Source: Cyclobacteriaceae bacterium (GTDB taxonomy: Bacteria; Bacteroidota; Bacteroidia; Cytophagales; Cyclobacteriaceae). From it: 64,000 bases of DNA. The stretch's first letter is position 1; each line of letters starts with the position of its first letter. Under the pieces are notes generated by a model. It was not told the DNA's origin. It did no database searches and saw only the letters and a program-made list of their open reading frames with translations. The DNA lies in NCBI GenBank assembly GCA_025808415.1, contig CP075525.1, positions 186,001 through 250,000 on the forward strand, written 5' to 3'. Below are positions 26,182-33,827 of the stretch, piece by piece. A program made the translations under genes and the position numbers.

Positions 26182-28158
26182 TTATAGCTGCGGTTGTTCG
26201 GCATTGATAAAATCCCCGCGAAGTGTACGGAAGCGCTTGCGCGCCTCTGCGGCAAAAACACTTCCGGGGTATTTGTTTAGAAACTCCCGGTATATTTCCA
26301 TGGCTTTATCCTTGTTGGCCAATTGACGATCATAAATTTCGCCTTGTAAAAAATAGGCATCATCGGCCAGGATATCTTCCGGGTATTCGTCCAAAATTCT
26401 TTGTAACAACCCCAATGATTGTTCAAATTCACCACGCTGCATGCGCAGGTTGGCCTCAAGCCAGTACACATCGTCAAGAATGGTGTGGTTTGAAATGGGT
26501 TTTTTGATTGCCTGGCCCGCTACCTTTACAGTGTCACCAACTTTTGCTTTGAAAAGTTTTGCTTCCCAATCATGGCTAATCAATAATTGCTGATTGTAAA
26601 TTGGCACAAGAACATAGCCCCCGCGCAATTCGTGAAGCACTTCAAGTGCTTCCTCGGTTTTATTTTGGTACAATAAAAGTTCAACCGATGCATATGCTTT
26701 AAGCGCATCGCCTATGGAATCAAAAGCAATGTTTTCCTTAATACGCATACTCAACTCCATGGCATCGTTGGCAATTTCGCGCGTTGTGGCTTCTTTTAAT
26801 ATGTCTAGGTGCTCTTGTGCCAGTCGAAAATTTCCGCGGTAATAAAAAAGCTTGGCATTCTTTAATTTGGCCTCATACCCCAAAGGGCTTTCTTTAAGGG
26901 CCTTCTCCACCTGTGAATATAGTAACGATGATTCCCACGTTTCTCCGGTTAGTAAATAGATATCACCTAAATCCAATTTTGATTTTGACCTTATCTGCAG
27001 GGATGCACGTGGGTTATCAATCAGGTTATTGAGCAACTCAATGGCTTTATTTTTTTCATCCAGATAGTTTGCGTACAGCAAGGCTTCACTGCGTTGTGCT
27101 TCATGGGCATTGGGGTTATCCCTGTATTCTTCAATAAATTTCCGGTAATCGATTATCAATCGCTTTACGGAATCTGGCGAAACAGGAAATGTATTGCGCA
27201 CGCGGGCTTCGCGGGTTTTTACCAGGCCAAGGCGGGCTTGTAAAAAGTATGGGCCTGTTGGGTATTCCCTGGCTACGTAATTATAACTTCTGAAAGCATT
27301 GTCATAGTCTTCATTATCCAGGGCCACACGGGCCACTTCCATGCAACGTTCGCCCAACTTTTTGTAGCGTTTATCGTATGCCCTGGCCTGTATGAATGAT
27401 GCATAGAAATTCTTTTGTTGCATCGTTACCCAAATCAGCAAATCCGAGTACACATCCAGGTCGGGGTAGCGCTGAACACGATCGTACAAAATTTTCTCCA
27501 AGCTCTCCAACTCATCGGGCTTGGTAAGCAGCGCCTGCATAACATTTTTAACATATTGGATATTGGCCGAATTCTGGGTTACATAATTAAGGTATTCCTG
27601 GACCATTTTTTCCTTCTCGCCTTTTATGCGATAAAGCATGGCCAATTCAAGGCAAAATAAGTATGGATTACCTACTGTTTGGCGGCACTCTGTAAGTGCC
27701 ATAATCGAGTACTCCGAAAGGGATTTTCCTGATAAATAATCAGCCAGGATTTTAATGCGGGAAACGTTGCCTTTGTAATTACTGATCAGGTCCTTAAAAT
27801 ACTTTTCGGCTTTGGTCAAGTCACCGGTACGAACATAGATGATCCCAACATCGGCTTTAAATTGAATATTGTCCGGATCTTTTCGCAAAACACGCTTCAT
27901 GTAGTTTTGGGCCTCATCGCCATCGCCCAAATCCAAGAGTGTGTTTAGATAGTTGTTGTGTATAAACGGAAGGTTACCATCGCTTTTTGCAAGGTCCCGG
28001 TAAAGTTCTATCGCTTTTTGCTTATCGCCTTTTAGTAAATACTCATTTGCTAATTGTATTTCTGACTGATTTTGCGCAAACGCGAAATTGTACACAAATT
28101 GGGTGAGTAGAGTAATTACTATTATATATTTATATATTTTGTTATTGTTATTAAGCAT
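26182..28158 (-). CDS. Secreted TPR-repeat protein
   Basis: 658 residues. A signal peptide (FVYNFAFAQ) is followed by multiple tetratricopeptide repeats along the chain (for example ANEYLLKGDKQKAIELYRDL near 36-55, DVGIIYVRTGDLTKAEKYF near 103-121, FLQGEIYDRQLANKDKAMEIY near the end). The C-terminal repeats resemble the YbgF/BamD type. Likely an envelope scaffold. The first 50 bases of the gene are very AT-rich. It lies 232 bases downstream of the Ig-like lipoprotein gene. Confidence 0.88.
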   Translation of the reverse strand: MLNNNNKIYKYIIVITLLTQFVYNFAFAQNQSEIQLANEYLLKGDKQKAIELYRDLAKSDGNLPFIHNNYLNTLLDLGDGDEAQNYMKRVLRKDPDNIQFKADVGIIYVRTGDLTKAEKYFKDLISNYKGNVSRIKILADYLSGKSLSEYSIMALTECRQTVGNPYLFCLELAMLYRIKGEKEKMVQEYLNYVTQNSANIQYVKNVMQALLTKPDELESLEKILYDRVQRYPDLDVYSDLLIWVTMQQKNFYASFIQARAYDKRYKKLGERCMEVARVALDNEDYDNAFRSYNYVAREYPTGPYFLQARLGLVKTREARVRNTFPVSPDSVKRLIIDYRKFIEEYRDNPNAHEAQRSEALLYANYLDEKNKAIELLNNLIDNPRASLQIRSKSKLDLGDIYLLTGETWESSLLYSQVEKALKESPLGYEAKLKNAKLFYYRGNFRLAQEHLDILKEATTREIANDAMELSMRIKENIAFDSIGDALKAYASVELLLYQNKTEEALEVLHELRGGYVLVPIYNQQLLISHDWEAKLFKAKVGDTVKVAGQAIKKPISNHTILDDVYWLEANLRMQRGEFEQSLGLLQRILDEYPEDILADDAYFLQGEIYDRQLANKDKAMEIYREFLNKYPGSVFAAEARKRFRTLRGDFINAEQPQL

Positions 28159-28165
28159 GTTGATA

Positions 28166-28342
28166 TGTGGACAAGGAGCAATGGGTTTTAGTCGTGGAAA
28201 TTACGTTAATTTAATATGGATTGTATTCAATTTGTAATCAGCGGTTTAAAGGAGTTGTAAACATTTGTGTATTACCTTAGAAGGGGTTTATGTTTACTAA
28301 ACGTGCTGTGGATGATTTTGGTTTGAGGCCCCTTTATTCACA
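28166..28342. other. Non-coding gap with three DnaA-box-like 9-mers
   Basis: The 232-base gap between the TPR and Ig-like genes carries TGTGGACAA (28166-28174, reverse of TTGTCCACA), TGTGGATGA (28307-28315, reverse of TCATCCACA) and TTATTCACA (28334-28342, fits TTWTNCACA). It borders the AT-rich 5' end of the TPR gene. Chance is not excluded. Confidence 0.3.
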
Positions 28343-28390
28343 AAGCGTACAGTAGTATTACGAATTTGGGGAACTTCAGGCCTTAATTGT

Positions 28391-30118
28391 TTAATTCTTC
28401 GGGTTTTCCACAGTTTGTTGCGTACTTATCAACAATGGCCCTACCTCCCAATTTGCTTTTAGGTTTACAGATGGGTTTCCTTTTTCGTTCTTATAATAAA
28501 TTATTCGCTCAGGCTCAATTCTTTTAAAGTAGTTTCCGGCATCCCAACTTTGATTTGCATTAGTATCAACAATTACCCTGATCATATAATCTGCTGGTGG
28601 TAGGTTTTCAAATCTGGCTTTTTTGGATATTGATGATTGAACAACTTTAAAACTTTTGTCCACGATTTGAATGATGACCTGTTCTTCATCTTTCGAGTCG
28701 GTTTCTAATATTATAGTTCCTGAATTTTCGGGAGTTATCACCCTAATGGGCGACTGAATAGTAGAAGCGGTGTCATATTCTATAGATATGATAGAACCTT
28801 TTGGAACAATAAGGTTGTTTAGGGGTATTTCTTTAACCTGGCTCTTTGGTTCTTCTTTAGATACTGATCTTTCCCTTGTACCGCGGCTTTGTGGAGTCCG
28901 TTGTGTTGTAAAGTCTATCTCTTTGGTTAGCTTTTTCTCAAATGTTAATTGTGTTTTGTGTTCGTCAAATGTGTAATCGGCTTTGCTAAATCTTAAGAAG
29001 TTGGCAGAATCTAACTTAATGAAAAAACTGTCTATCAAAACGTATCCTACCGGTTTTGAAAAATTTATTTCTCCCTTGAGGAGTGATTTATTTTTTAGAA
29101 AGTCAAGGTATTCCACCTTGGCTGTAAATTTTTCGCGTGATGTGGAGCGTGTATCAAATTTTATGTTCAATAATGTATCCAGTTGATTTCCTATGCTATC
29201 CTTAACGGATAACTTAACTCCTATACTATCCAGGTTATGAATCGTGTTAAACACTTTAATAGTGGAGGCATCTTCAAGGGTATGATAAAGCGTCGAATCG
29301 TTGGTTGTGTTCAGCAAGGTGTATTCCTTAATCCCTTTGGTTACCCTGATGTTGAAATATGTAGCTATGGGACGTGATGAAATCAGTTTTAGATCGCGTG
29401 AATCTAAGCGGACTACAGGTATATTTTTCTTTATGTTTCCTTCAGTAATCGATAACGTTTCACCGATAAACCCATAGGATTCTGTCTTACTATCAACAAT
29501 CAGGTTTTTATTTTTATCCTCAAAGGTATAGAGTGTATACGTGCCGGCTTTTAGATTGTCTAGTATGTACTCACCTTTTTCATTTGTAAAGGTTATCCAT
29601 TGGGCCTCATGTTTAAAGATGTTTATTGTATCATGATGTAACACGGCAGCCACGGTGTAATTTTTTAGGGCTTTATCTTCCAAGGGATTATATACCATGC
29701 CGCTAATGGAGAGGGAGTCAATATGATCACCAGTGCTAAAGGCTAATTTTAGATTGACTACAGAGTTTCGTTCGGTAACATCTTGAATAGCATCTCGGAA
29801 GGAAATGGTGTAGGTAGTGTTTTCTTTTAAGTCTGCATTAAGCTTCAAAGTAACTTTATTTTTCCTTGCCTCTGCTTCGAACTTTTTACCTACAGCGGGT
29901 GTAATGATCAATTGTTCGCGCGCCCCGTTCACCTGTATCATTTCGTCAAAGTAGAGTTCAATTTCGTTTTGTTTGAAATTGGTTTGCCTGTCTGCAGGAT
30001 TGGAACGAATAAGTTTTGGTGGTGTATCATCCTTTGCCCCACCGGTGGGCTGTGTTTGTTTGGCACATTGTGCAAGCAGGAACACAATACTTAATATATA
30101 TAATTTAGAAATCTTCAT
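28391..30118 (-). CDS. Lipoprotein with N-terminal Ig-like domain
   Basis: 575 residues. The lipobox LAQC (Cys about 18) is followed by QPTGGAKDDTPPKLIRSNPA, the usual opening of a bacterial Ig-like (Big_5/SbsA) domain spanning about 33-130. The middle part has a carboxypeptidase-regulatory-like segment (EKGEYILDNLKAGTYTLYTF, about 190-210). The rest is beta-rich and unrecognised; NWEVGPLLI is near the end. Its ATG overlaps the methyltransferase stop (ATGA), so it belongs to the mnmG run. Confidence 0.85.
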   Translation of the reverse strand: MKISKLYILSIVFLLAQCAKQTQPTGGAKDDTPPKLIRSNPADRQTNFKQNEIELYFDEMIQVNGAREQLIITPAVGKKFEAEARKNKVTLKLNADLKENTTYTISFRDAIQDVTERNSVVNLKLAFSTGDHIDSLSISGMVYNPLEDKALKNYTVAAVLHHDTINIFKHEAQWITFTNEKGEYILDNLKAGTYTLYTFEDKNKNLIVDSKTESYGFIGETLSITEGNIKKNIPVVRLDSRDLKLISSRPIATYFNIRVTKGIKEYTLLNTTNDSTLYHTLEDASTIKVFNTIHNLDSIGVKLSVKDSIGNQLDTLLNIKFDTRSTSREKFTAKVEYLDFLKNKSLLKGEINFSKPVGYVLIDSFFIKLDSANFLRFSKADYTFDEHKTQLTFEKKLTKEIDFTTQRTPQSRGTRERSVSKEEPKSQVKEIPLNNLIVPKGSIISIEYDTASTIQSPIRVITPENSGTIILETDSKDEEQVIIQIVDKSFKVVQSSISKKARFENLPPADYMIRVIVDTNANQSWDAGNYFKRIEPERIIYYKNEKGNPSVNLKANWEVGPLLISTQQTVENPKN

Positions 30119-30996
30119 TTTAGCTTAGCTATATAGATAAGGCTGGAGTGGTTGCATGTCTTTTTTGCCACAGTGTTGGAGTGCATACCTTGAATTATAG
30201 CGCGTAGAATTCCATTCAGCCCTGTATTTCCTCTGTTTTTTTCACTAAGTAGGCTTATGTAATATGCATCTATAGGCATTGGACAAACGGCATGCAGTTT
30301 AAAGTTATTTTGATCGAGCAAAAGCTCCATACTCTTTTTTGAAAAGTGCCATAGATGCCGTGGCACATCGTATCCGGCCCAATCGTTTTTATAGTGTAAA
30401 CTCTCAGGTGATTGGTAGTTAGGCACTGCTATAAAAATGATGCCATTGTGGTGTAGGGAATTTTTAAACGTTTGAAGCACCAGGTTCAAATCAGGTATAT
30501 GTTCAAGCACATGCCAAAGCGTGATGGCATTGTATAATTTTTTTGGCAGTTGCTCTTGAGTTTCTGCAATTGTTTTACCCGTCAATAGTCTGGCTTTTTT
30601 TCTGGCGATTTCAGATGGCTCCAAACCACATACATCCCAATTATACGTTTGCATGGTTTTTAGGAACTCACCCGTTCCGCAACCATAGTCAAGCAGTGTG
30701 CCTTTTTTACTATGTAATGCAACCAACCGGTATTTCCAGTTGAGTGTAAATTTTCTGACAACTCTATATGCTGAACCAATCAATCCGGATGCTTTGCCTG
30801 AATGTGATATGTAGGTGTTAGATAGGTAATATTTACCAAGGTCTTTTTCTTCAGGCCTGGGGGAAGTTATGGCAAGTGAGCAATTTTGGCAAACCTTAAT
30901 ATGGAATGTTTCATGTGAAACAGTTGTGTCTTTGCAGGTGTAATGATCTGCAAAGTCTTTACTTGTGCATACCGGGCATTCGGCTACTTCTACCAT
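30115..30996 (-). CDS. SAM-dependent methyltransferase with N-terminal zinc ribbon
   Basis: 293 residues. Two cysteine pairs, CPVC (8-11) and CQNC (36-39), make an N-terminal zinc ribbon. The Methyltransf_11-type domain follows with motif I LLDYGCGTGEFL, LEPSEIARKKA and ITLWHVLEHIPDL. Such proteins are often placed in surface polysaccharide or small-molecule pathways, but this one is locked between mnmG and a lipoprotein gene. It begins one base after the mnmG stop. A near-perfect parS-like palindrome lies inside the gene at 30907-30922. Confidence 0.88.
   Translation of the reverse strand: MVEVAECPVCTSKDFADHYTCKDTTVSHETFHIKVCQNCSLAITSPRPEEKDLGKYYLSNTYISHSGKASGLIGSAYRVVRKFTLNWKYRLVALHSKKGTLLDYGCGTGEFLKTMQTYNWDVCGLEPSEIARKKARLLTGKTIAETQEQLPKKLYNAITLWHVLEHIPDLNLVLQTFKNSLHHNGIIFIAVPNYQSPESLHYKNDWAGYDVPRHLWHFSKKSMELLLDQNNFKLHAVCPMPIDAYYISLLSEKNRGNTGLNGILRAIIQGMHSNTVAKKTCNHSSLIYIAKLK
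30907..30922. promoter_or_regulatory. parS-like site inside the methyltransferase gene
   Basis: TGTTTCATGTGAAACA differs from the bacterial parS consensus TGTTTCACGTGAAACA by one central base. It is 2 kb from two further sites upstream of mnmG, which makes chance less likely. Functional binding by ParB is inferred. Confidence 0.5.
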
Positions 30997-32859
30997 TTAT
31001 TTGCCCATGTAAACGGTTAACACGGATATATCTGCAGGCGAAACCCCACTGATGCGTGATGCCTGACCAATTGTTTCAGGTTTTATTTTTTTGAGTTTTT
31101 CGCGAGCTTCCGAGGATAGTGCTTTTACACGATCGTAGTCAAAATCTGAAAGGATTTTGTAGTTCTCCAAACTTCCGATCTTTTCTGCCAACTTCTGCTC
31201 GCGCTCAATGTAGGTTTCGTATTTGATTTCCAGTTCCGCCTGTTCTTGAATTTCATCACTAAATTCATTGATGATGCTGTCAAGCTCAGGGTTTAAGTTT
31301 CGTATATCACGTATGCTTACTTCTGGCCGCTTAAGCAAGTTAGCAATAGCTATTTTTTCACGAATTGTAGCCGTTTGGATTTGAGATAGGTTTTCATTGA
31401 CCTGGTCAGGATCGACTTTGGTCTTTTTAAGCAGTTCGGCAAGTTTCCGGGTACCATTCTTTTTATCTAAAACCTTGTCCAATCTTTTATCACTGGCAAG
31501 CCCGATTTGATGACCCTTTTCGGTTAATCGGATATCGGCATTATCCTGCCTTAGCAGCACTCGATATTCTGCGCGTGAAGTAAACATCCGGTAAGGCTCT
31601 TGCGTGCCTTTGTTTACAAGGTCGTCAATAAGTACACCTATGTAGGCTTCGGAGCGCTTTAGTACAAAGGGTTCCTTTTCTGAGATTTTGTTATGTGCAT
31701 TAATTCCTGCCATCAGGCCCTGGCAGGCGGCTTCTTCATACCCTGTGGTACCGTTAATTTGTCCTGCAAAGTACAGATTATCAATTAGTTGTGTTTCCAG
31801 TGTTAGCTTAAGTTGTGTAGGCGGAAAGAAATCATATTCAATGGCGTAGCCGGGCCTAAACATCTTAGCGTTTTCAAACCCTTTTATCTTTCTAAGAGCT
31901 TGATACTGAATGTCTTCCGGAAGTGAAGTTGAAAATCCGTTCACATAGATCTCGACCGTTTCCCATCCTTCGGGCTCAACAAATATCTGGTGCCTTTCGC
32001 GCTCTGCGAAGCGATTGATTTTATCTTCAATTGATGGACAGTACCGTGGGCCCAGACCCTGGATGCGCCCGCTAAACATGGGTGAGCGTTCAAACCCCAA
32101 CTTCAGGGTTTCATGTACCTCATCGTTGGTGTAGGTTATCCAGCAGCTTATTTGCCGGGTAAGCGGTTTAGTATCAGCATAGGAGAATTTACCGGGATGC
32201 TCATCCCCTTTTTGCTCCTCCATTTTACTATAATCGAGCGATCGGCCATCTACGCGTGGCGGTGTTCCTGTTTTCATCCGGCCCGATTCAAAGCCAATCG
32301 AAACAAGCTGTTCTGTAAGTCCAGTGGCGGCTTTTTCTGCAGTTCTGCCACCACCAAACTGCTTTTCGCCTATGTGGATTTTACCGTTAAGAAAAGTTCC
32401 ATTTGTCAAGATTACAGCCTTTGCTTGTATTTCAATTCCTAGTGATGTTTTAATGCCAACAGCCTTACCATCCTTAATCAGCAACTCACTTACCATTTCC
32501 TGCCAGAAATCAAGATTTGGCATTTTTTCCAACGCTAGCCGCCATTCTTCAGCAAAGCGCGCCCTGTCGTTTTGGGTTCGTGGACTCCACATGGCCGGCC
32601 CCTTGGAAAGATTCAGCATGCGGAATTGGATCATAGACTTATCGGAAACAATTCCGGATAACCCTCCTAAGGCGTCAATCTCGCGCACAATTTGGCCTTT
32701 TGCAACACCTCCCATGGCTGGGTTACACGACATTTGGGCAATTGTGCCCATGTTCATGGTAACCAATAATACCCGTGAGCCCATAGTTGCGGCAGCAGCT
32801 GCAGCTTCGCAACCCGCGTGCCCGGCACCTATAACAATTACATCATAATTCTGGAACAT
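30997..32859 (-). CDS. mnmG: MnmG (GidA), tRNA wobble-uridine modification enzyme
   Basis: With MnmE, this FAD protein makes 5-carboxymethylaminomethyl-uridine at position 34 of several tRNAs. The 620-residue chain shows the FAD motif GAGHAGCEAA (11-20), the family block NPAMGGVAKGQIVREIDALGG, a second block FRPGYAIEYDFFPP and the substrate-binding segment GTTGYEEAACQGLMAG. Full length. The region just upstream carries parS-like and DnaA-like sites, in keeping with the frequent location of gidA close to oriC. Confidence 0.98.
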   Translation of the reverse strand: MFQNYDVIVIGAGHAGCEAAAAAATMGSRVLLVTMNMGTIAQMSCNPAMGGVAKGQIVREIDALGGLSGIVSDKSMIQFRMLNLSKGPAMWSPRTQNDRARFAEEWRLALEKMPNLDFWQEMVSELLIKDGKAVGIKTSLGIEIQAKAVILTNGTFLNGKIHIGEKQFGGGRTAEKAATGLTEQLVSIGFESGRMKTGTPPRVDGRSLDYSKMEEQKGDEHPGKFSYADTKPLTRQISCWITYTNDEVHETLKLGFERSPMFSGRIQGLGPRYCPSIEDKINRFAERERHQIFVEPEGWETVEIYVNGFSTSLPEDIQYQALRKIKGFENAKMFRPGYAIEYDFFPPTQLKLTLETQLIDNLYFAGQINGTTGYEEAACQGLMAGINAHNKISEKEPFVLKRSEAYIGVLIDDLVNKGTQEPYRMFTSRAEYRVLLRQDNADIRLTEKGHQIGLASDKRLDKVLDKKNGTRKLAELLKKTKVDPDQVNENLSQIQTATIREKIAIANLLKRPEVSIRDIRNLNPELDSIINEFSDEIQEQAELEIKYETYIEREQKLAEKIGSLENYKILSDFDYDRVKALSSEAREKLKKIKPETIGQASRISGVSPADISVLTVYMGK

Positions 32860-32865
32860 GCCTTT

Positions 32866-32881
32866 TGTTTCACGTGAAACA
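32866..32881. promoter_or_regulatory. parS site, exact consensus
   Basis: TGTTTCACGTGAAACA is a perfect 16-base palindrome identical to the general bacterial parS consensus bound by ParB. It sits 7 bases upstream of the mnmG ATG. Confidence 0.8.
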
Positions 32882-32912
32882 ATCCTTTGATTTAGTATTC
32901 AATCTTCCGAGG

Positions 32913-32942
32913 TATTCCACATTTCCACAAATATTATCCACA
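32913..32942 (+). other. Cluster of DnaA-box-like motifs upstream of mnmG
   Basis: Three same-direction 9-mers share TCCACA: TATTCCACA (32913-32921), ATTTCCACA (32921-32929) and TTATCCACA (32934-32942). The last is the exact DnaA consensus. Exact 9-mers also occur singly in coding DNA at 14870 and 62850, so only the clustering next to parS is telling. Confidence 0.45.
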
Positions 32943-32964
32943 ATGGTTTTGAGCGGTAAATATT

Positions 32965-32980
32965 GGTTTCACGTGGAACC
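32965..32980. promoter_or_regulatory. Second parS-like site
   Basis: GGTTTCACGTGGAACC keeps the parS core GTTTCACGTGGAAC (a permitted variant of GTTNCACGTGNAAC) with G/C at the two outer positions. It lies 99 bases from the exact site, just downstream of the ybeY stop. Confidence 0.65.
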
Positions 32981-32986
32981 TAATCT

Positions 32987-33406
32987 TTAACGCAAAGATA
33001 GATAAGAGTCCTCTTTTTTACGCATTTCGGCCTTTTGGCGATCTGACTTGTCATTATAGCCCAATAAATGCAGTGCTCCATGAACCATTACTCTGTGCAG
33101 CTCTATGTCAAACGGACAGTGAAATTTTTTGGCGTTTTCTTTAACCCTTGGAATGCTGATGAAGATATCACCCGCAATTAGCCCTTCATAACCTGAATGA
33201 TCAAAGGTGATAATGTCTGTTAGGGTTTTGTGATTAAGGTATTGAAGGTTTATTCGGCCCAAATAGCTGTCAGAGCAGAAAATGATGTTTAAAGAGGAGA
33301 GTTCTTTTCCCTCTGCGCGAATAACTTTTTTTAGCCAGCCCGAGGTTTTTCTGGGGTTTTGTAGTTTAAACCTTGTTTTTTCAGAGAAGAAGAAAACGGA
33401 GCCCAT
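32987..33406 (-). CDS. ybeY: YbeY, rRNA maturation endoribonuclease
   Basis: A 139-residue zinc endonuclease acting in 16S rRNA processing and ribosome quality control. The metal motif appears as HRVMVHGALHLLGYND: two of the three histidines of the usual HGxLHLxGYDH are kept, and the third position reads ND followed by KSD. This looks like the variant seen in Bacteroidota, from memory. ATG overlaps the stop of the upstream ATPase gene (ATGA). Confidence 0.92.
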   Translation of the reverse strand: MGSVFFFSEKTRFKLQNPRKTSGWLKKVIRAEGKELSSLNIIFCSDSYLGRINLQYLNHKTLTDIITFDHSGYEGLIAGDIFISIPRVKENAKKFHCPFDIELHRVMVHGALHLLGYNDKSDRQKAEMRKKEDSYLSLR

Positions 33407-33810
33407 CAGGCATTCATGTAGAAGCTTAACTCCACAACTTTACCCCCATCTTTGAATTCAACCTCATCAGAAAGGTGCTTCATTAAGAAAATCCCTCTTC
33501 CACCAGGCTTTTCAATGTTTTCGGGTGCCGTTGGATCTGGCAGGTTATGATAGTTAAAACCTTCGCCCTCATCTTTCACAACGAACTTCAGCAGGTTATC
33601 ATTTAGCATTAAGCTTAGGTAAACATTTTTAAGGGAATCCCCCGCATTGCCGTGCTTTATGGCATTATTCACGGCCTCAGTCACAGCAATCATTATGTTC
33701 CCATAAATATCATCATCCAAATGAAAGCGCTCTTTGGCATTGTCAATAAAGCTTTCGATCATCCGGATATTATCAATAATGGAGGGAATCTGAATGCTGA
33801 TGGTGTTCAT
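33406..33810 (-). CDS. RsbW-like anti-sigma/ATP-binding protein
   Basis: 134 residues, a single HATPase_c domain of the SpoIIAB/RsbW family. The N-box is TEAVNNAIKHGN (about 45-56), the G1 box DEGEGFNY (about 79-86) and the G2 box GGRGIFLMKHL. These are serine kinases that bind and inactivate partner proteins. No sigma factor or anti-anti-sigma gene is adjacent, so the partner is unknown. Coupled by overlap to ybeY and 17 bases after DUF4175. Confidence 0.88.
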   Translation of the reverse strand: MNTISIQIPSIIDNIRMIESFIDNAKERFHLDDDIYGNIMIAVTEAVNNAIKHGNAGDSLKNVYLSLMLNDNLLKFVVKDEGEGFNYHNLPDPTAPENIEKPGGRGIFLMKHLSDEVEFKDGGKVVELSFYMNA

Positions 33811-33827
33811 CTGGTGGTTAAAAAGTT

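Noticed and set aside
32324..32848. A 174-codon plus-strand frame within mnmG
   Set aside because: Antisense shadow of a highly conserved gene.
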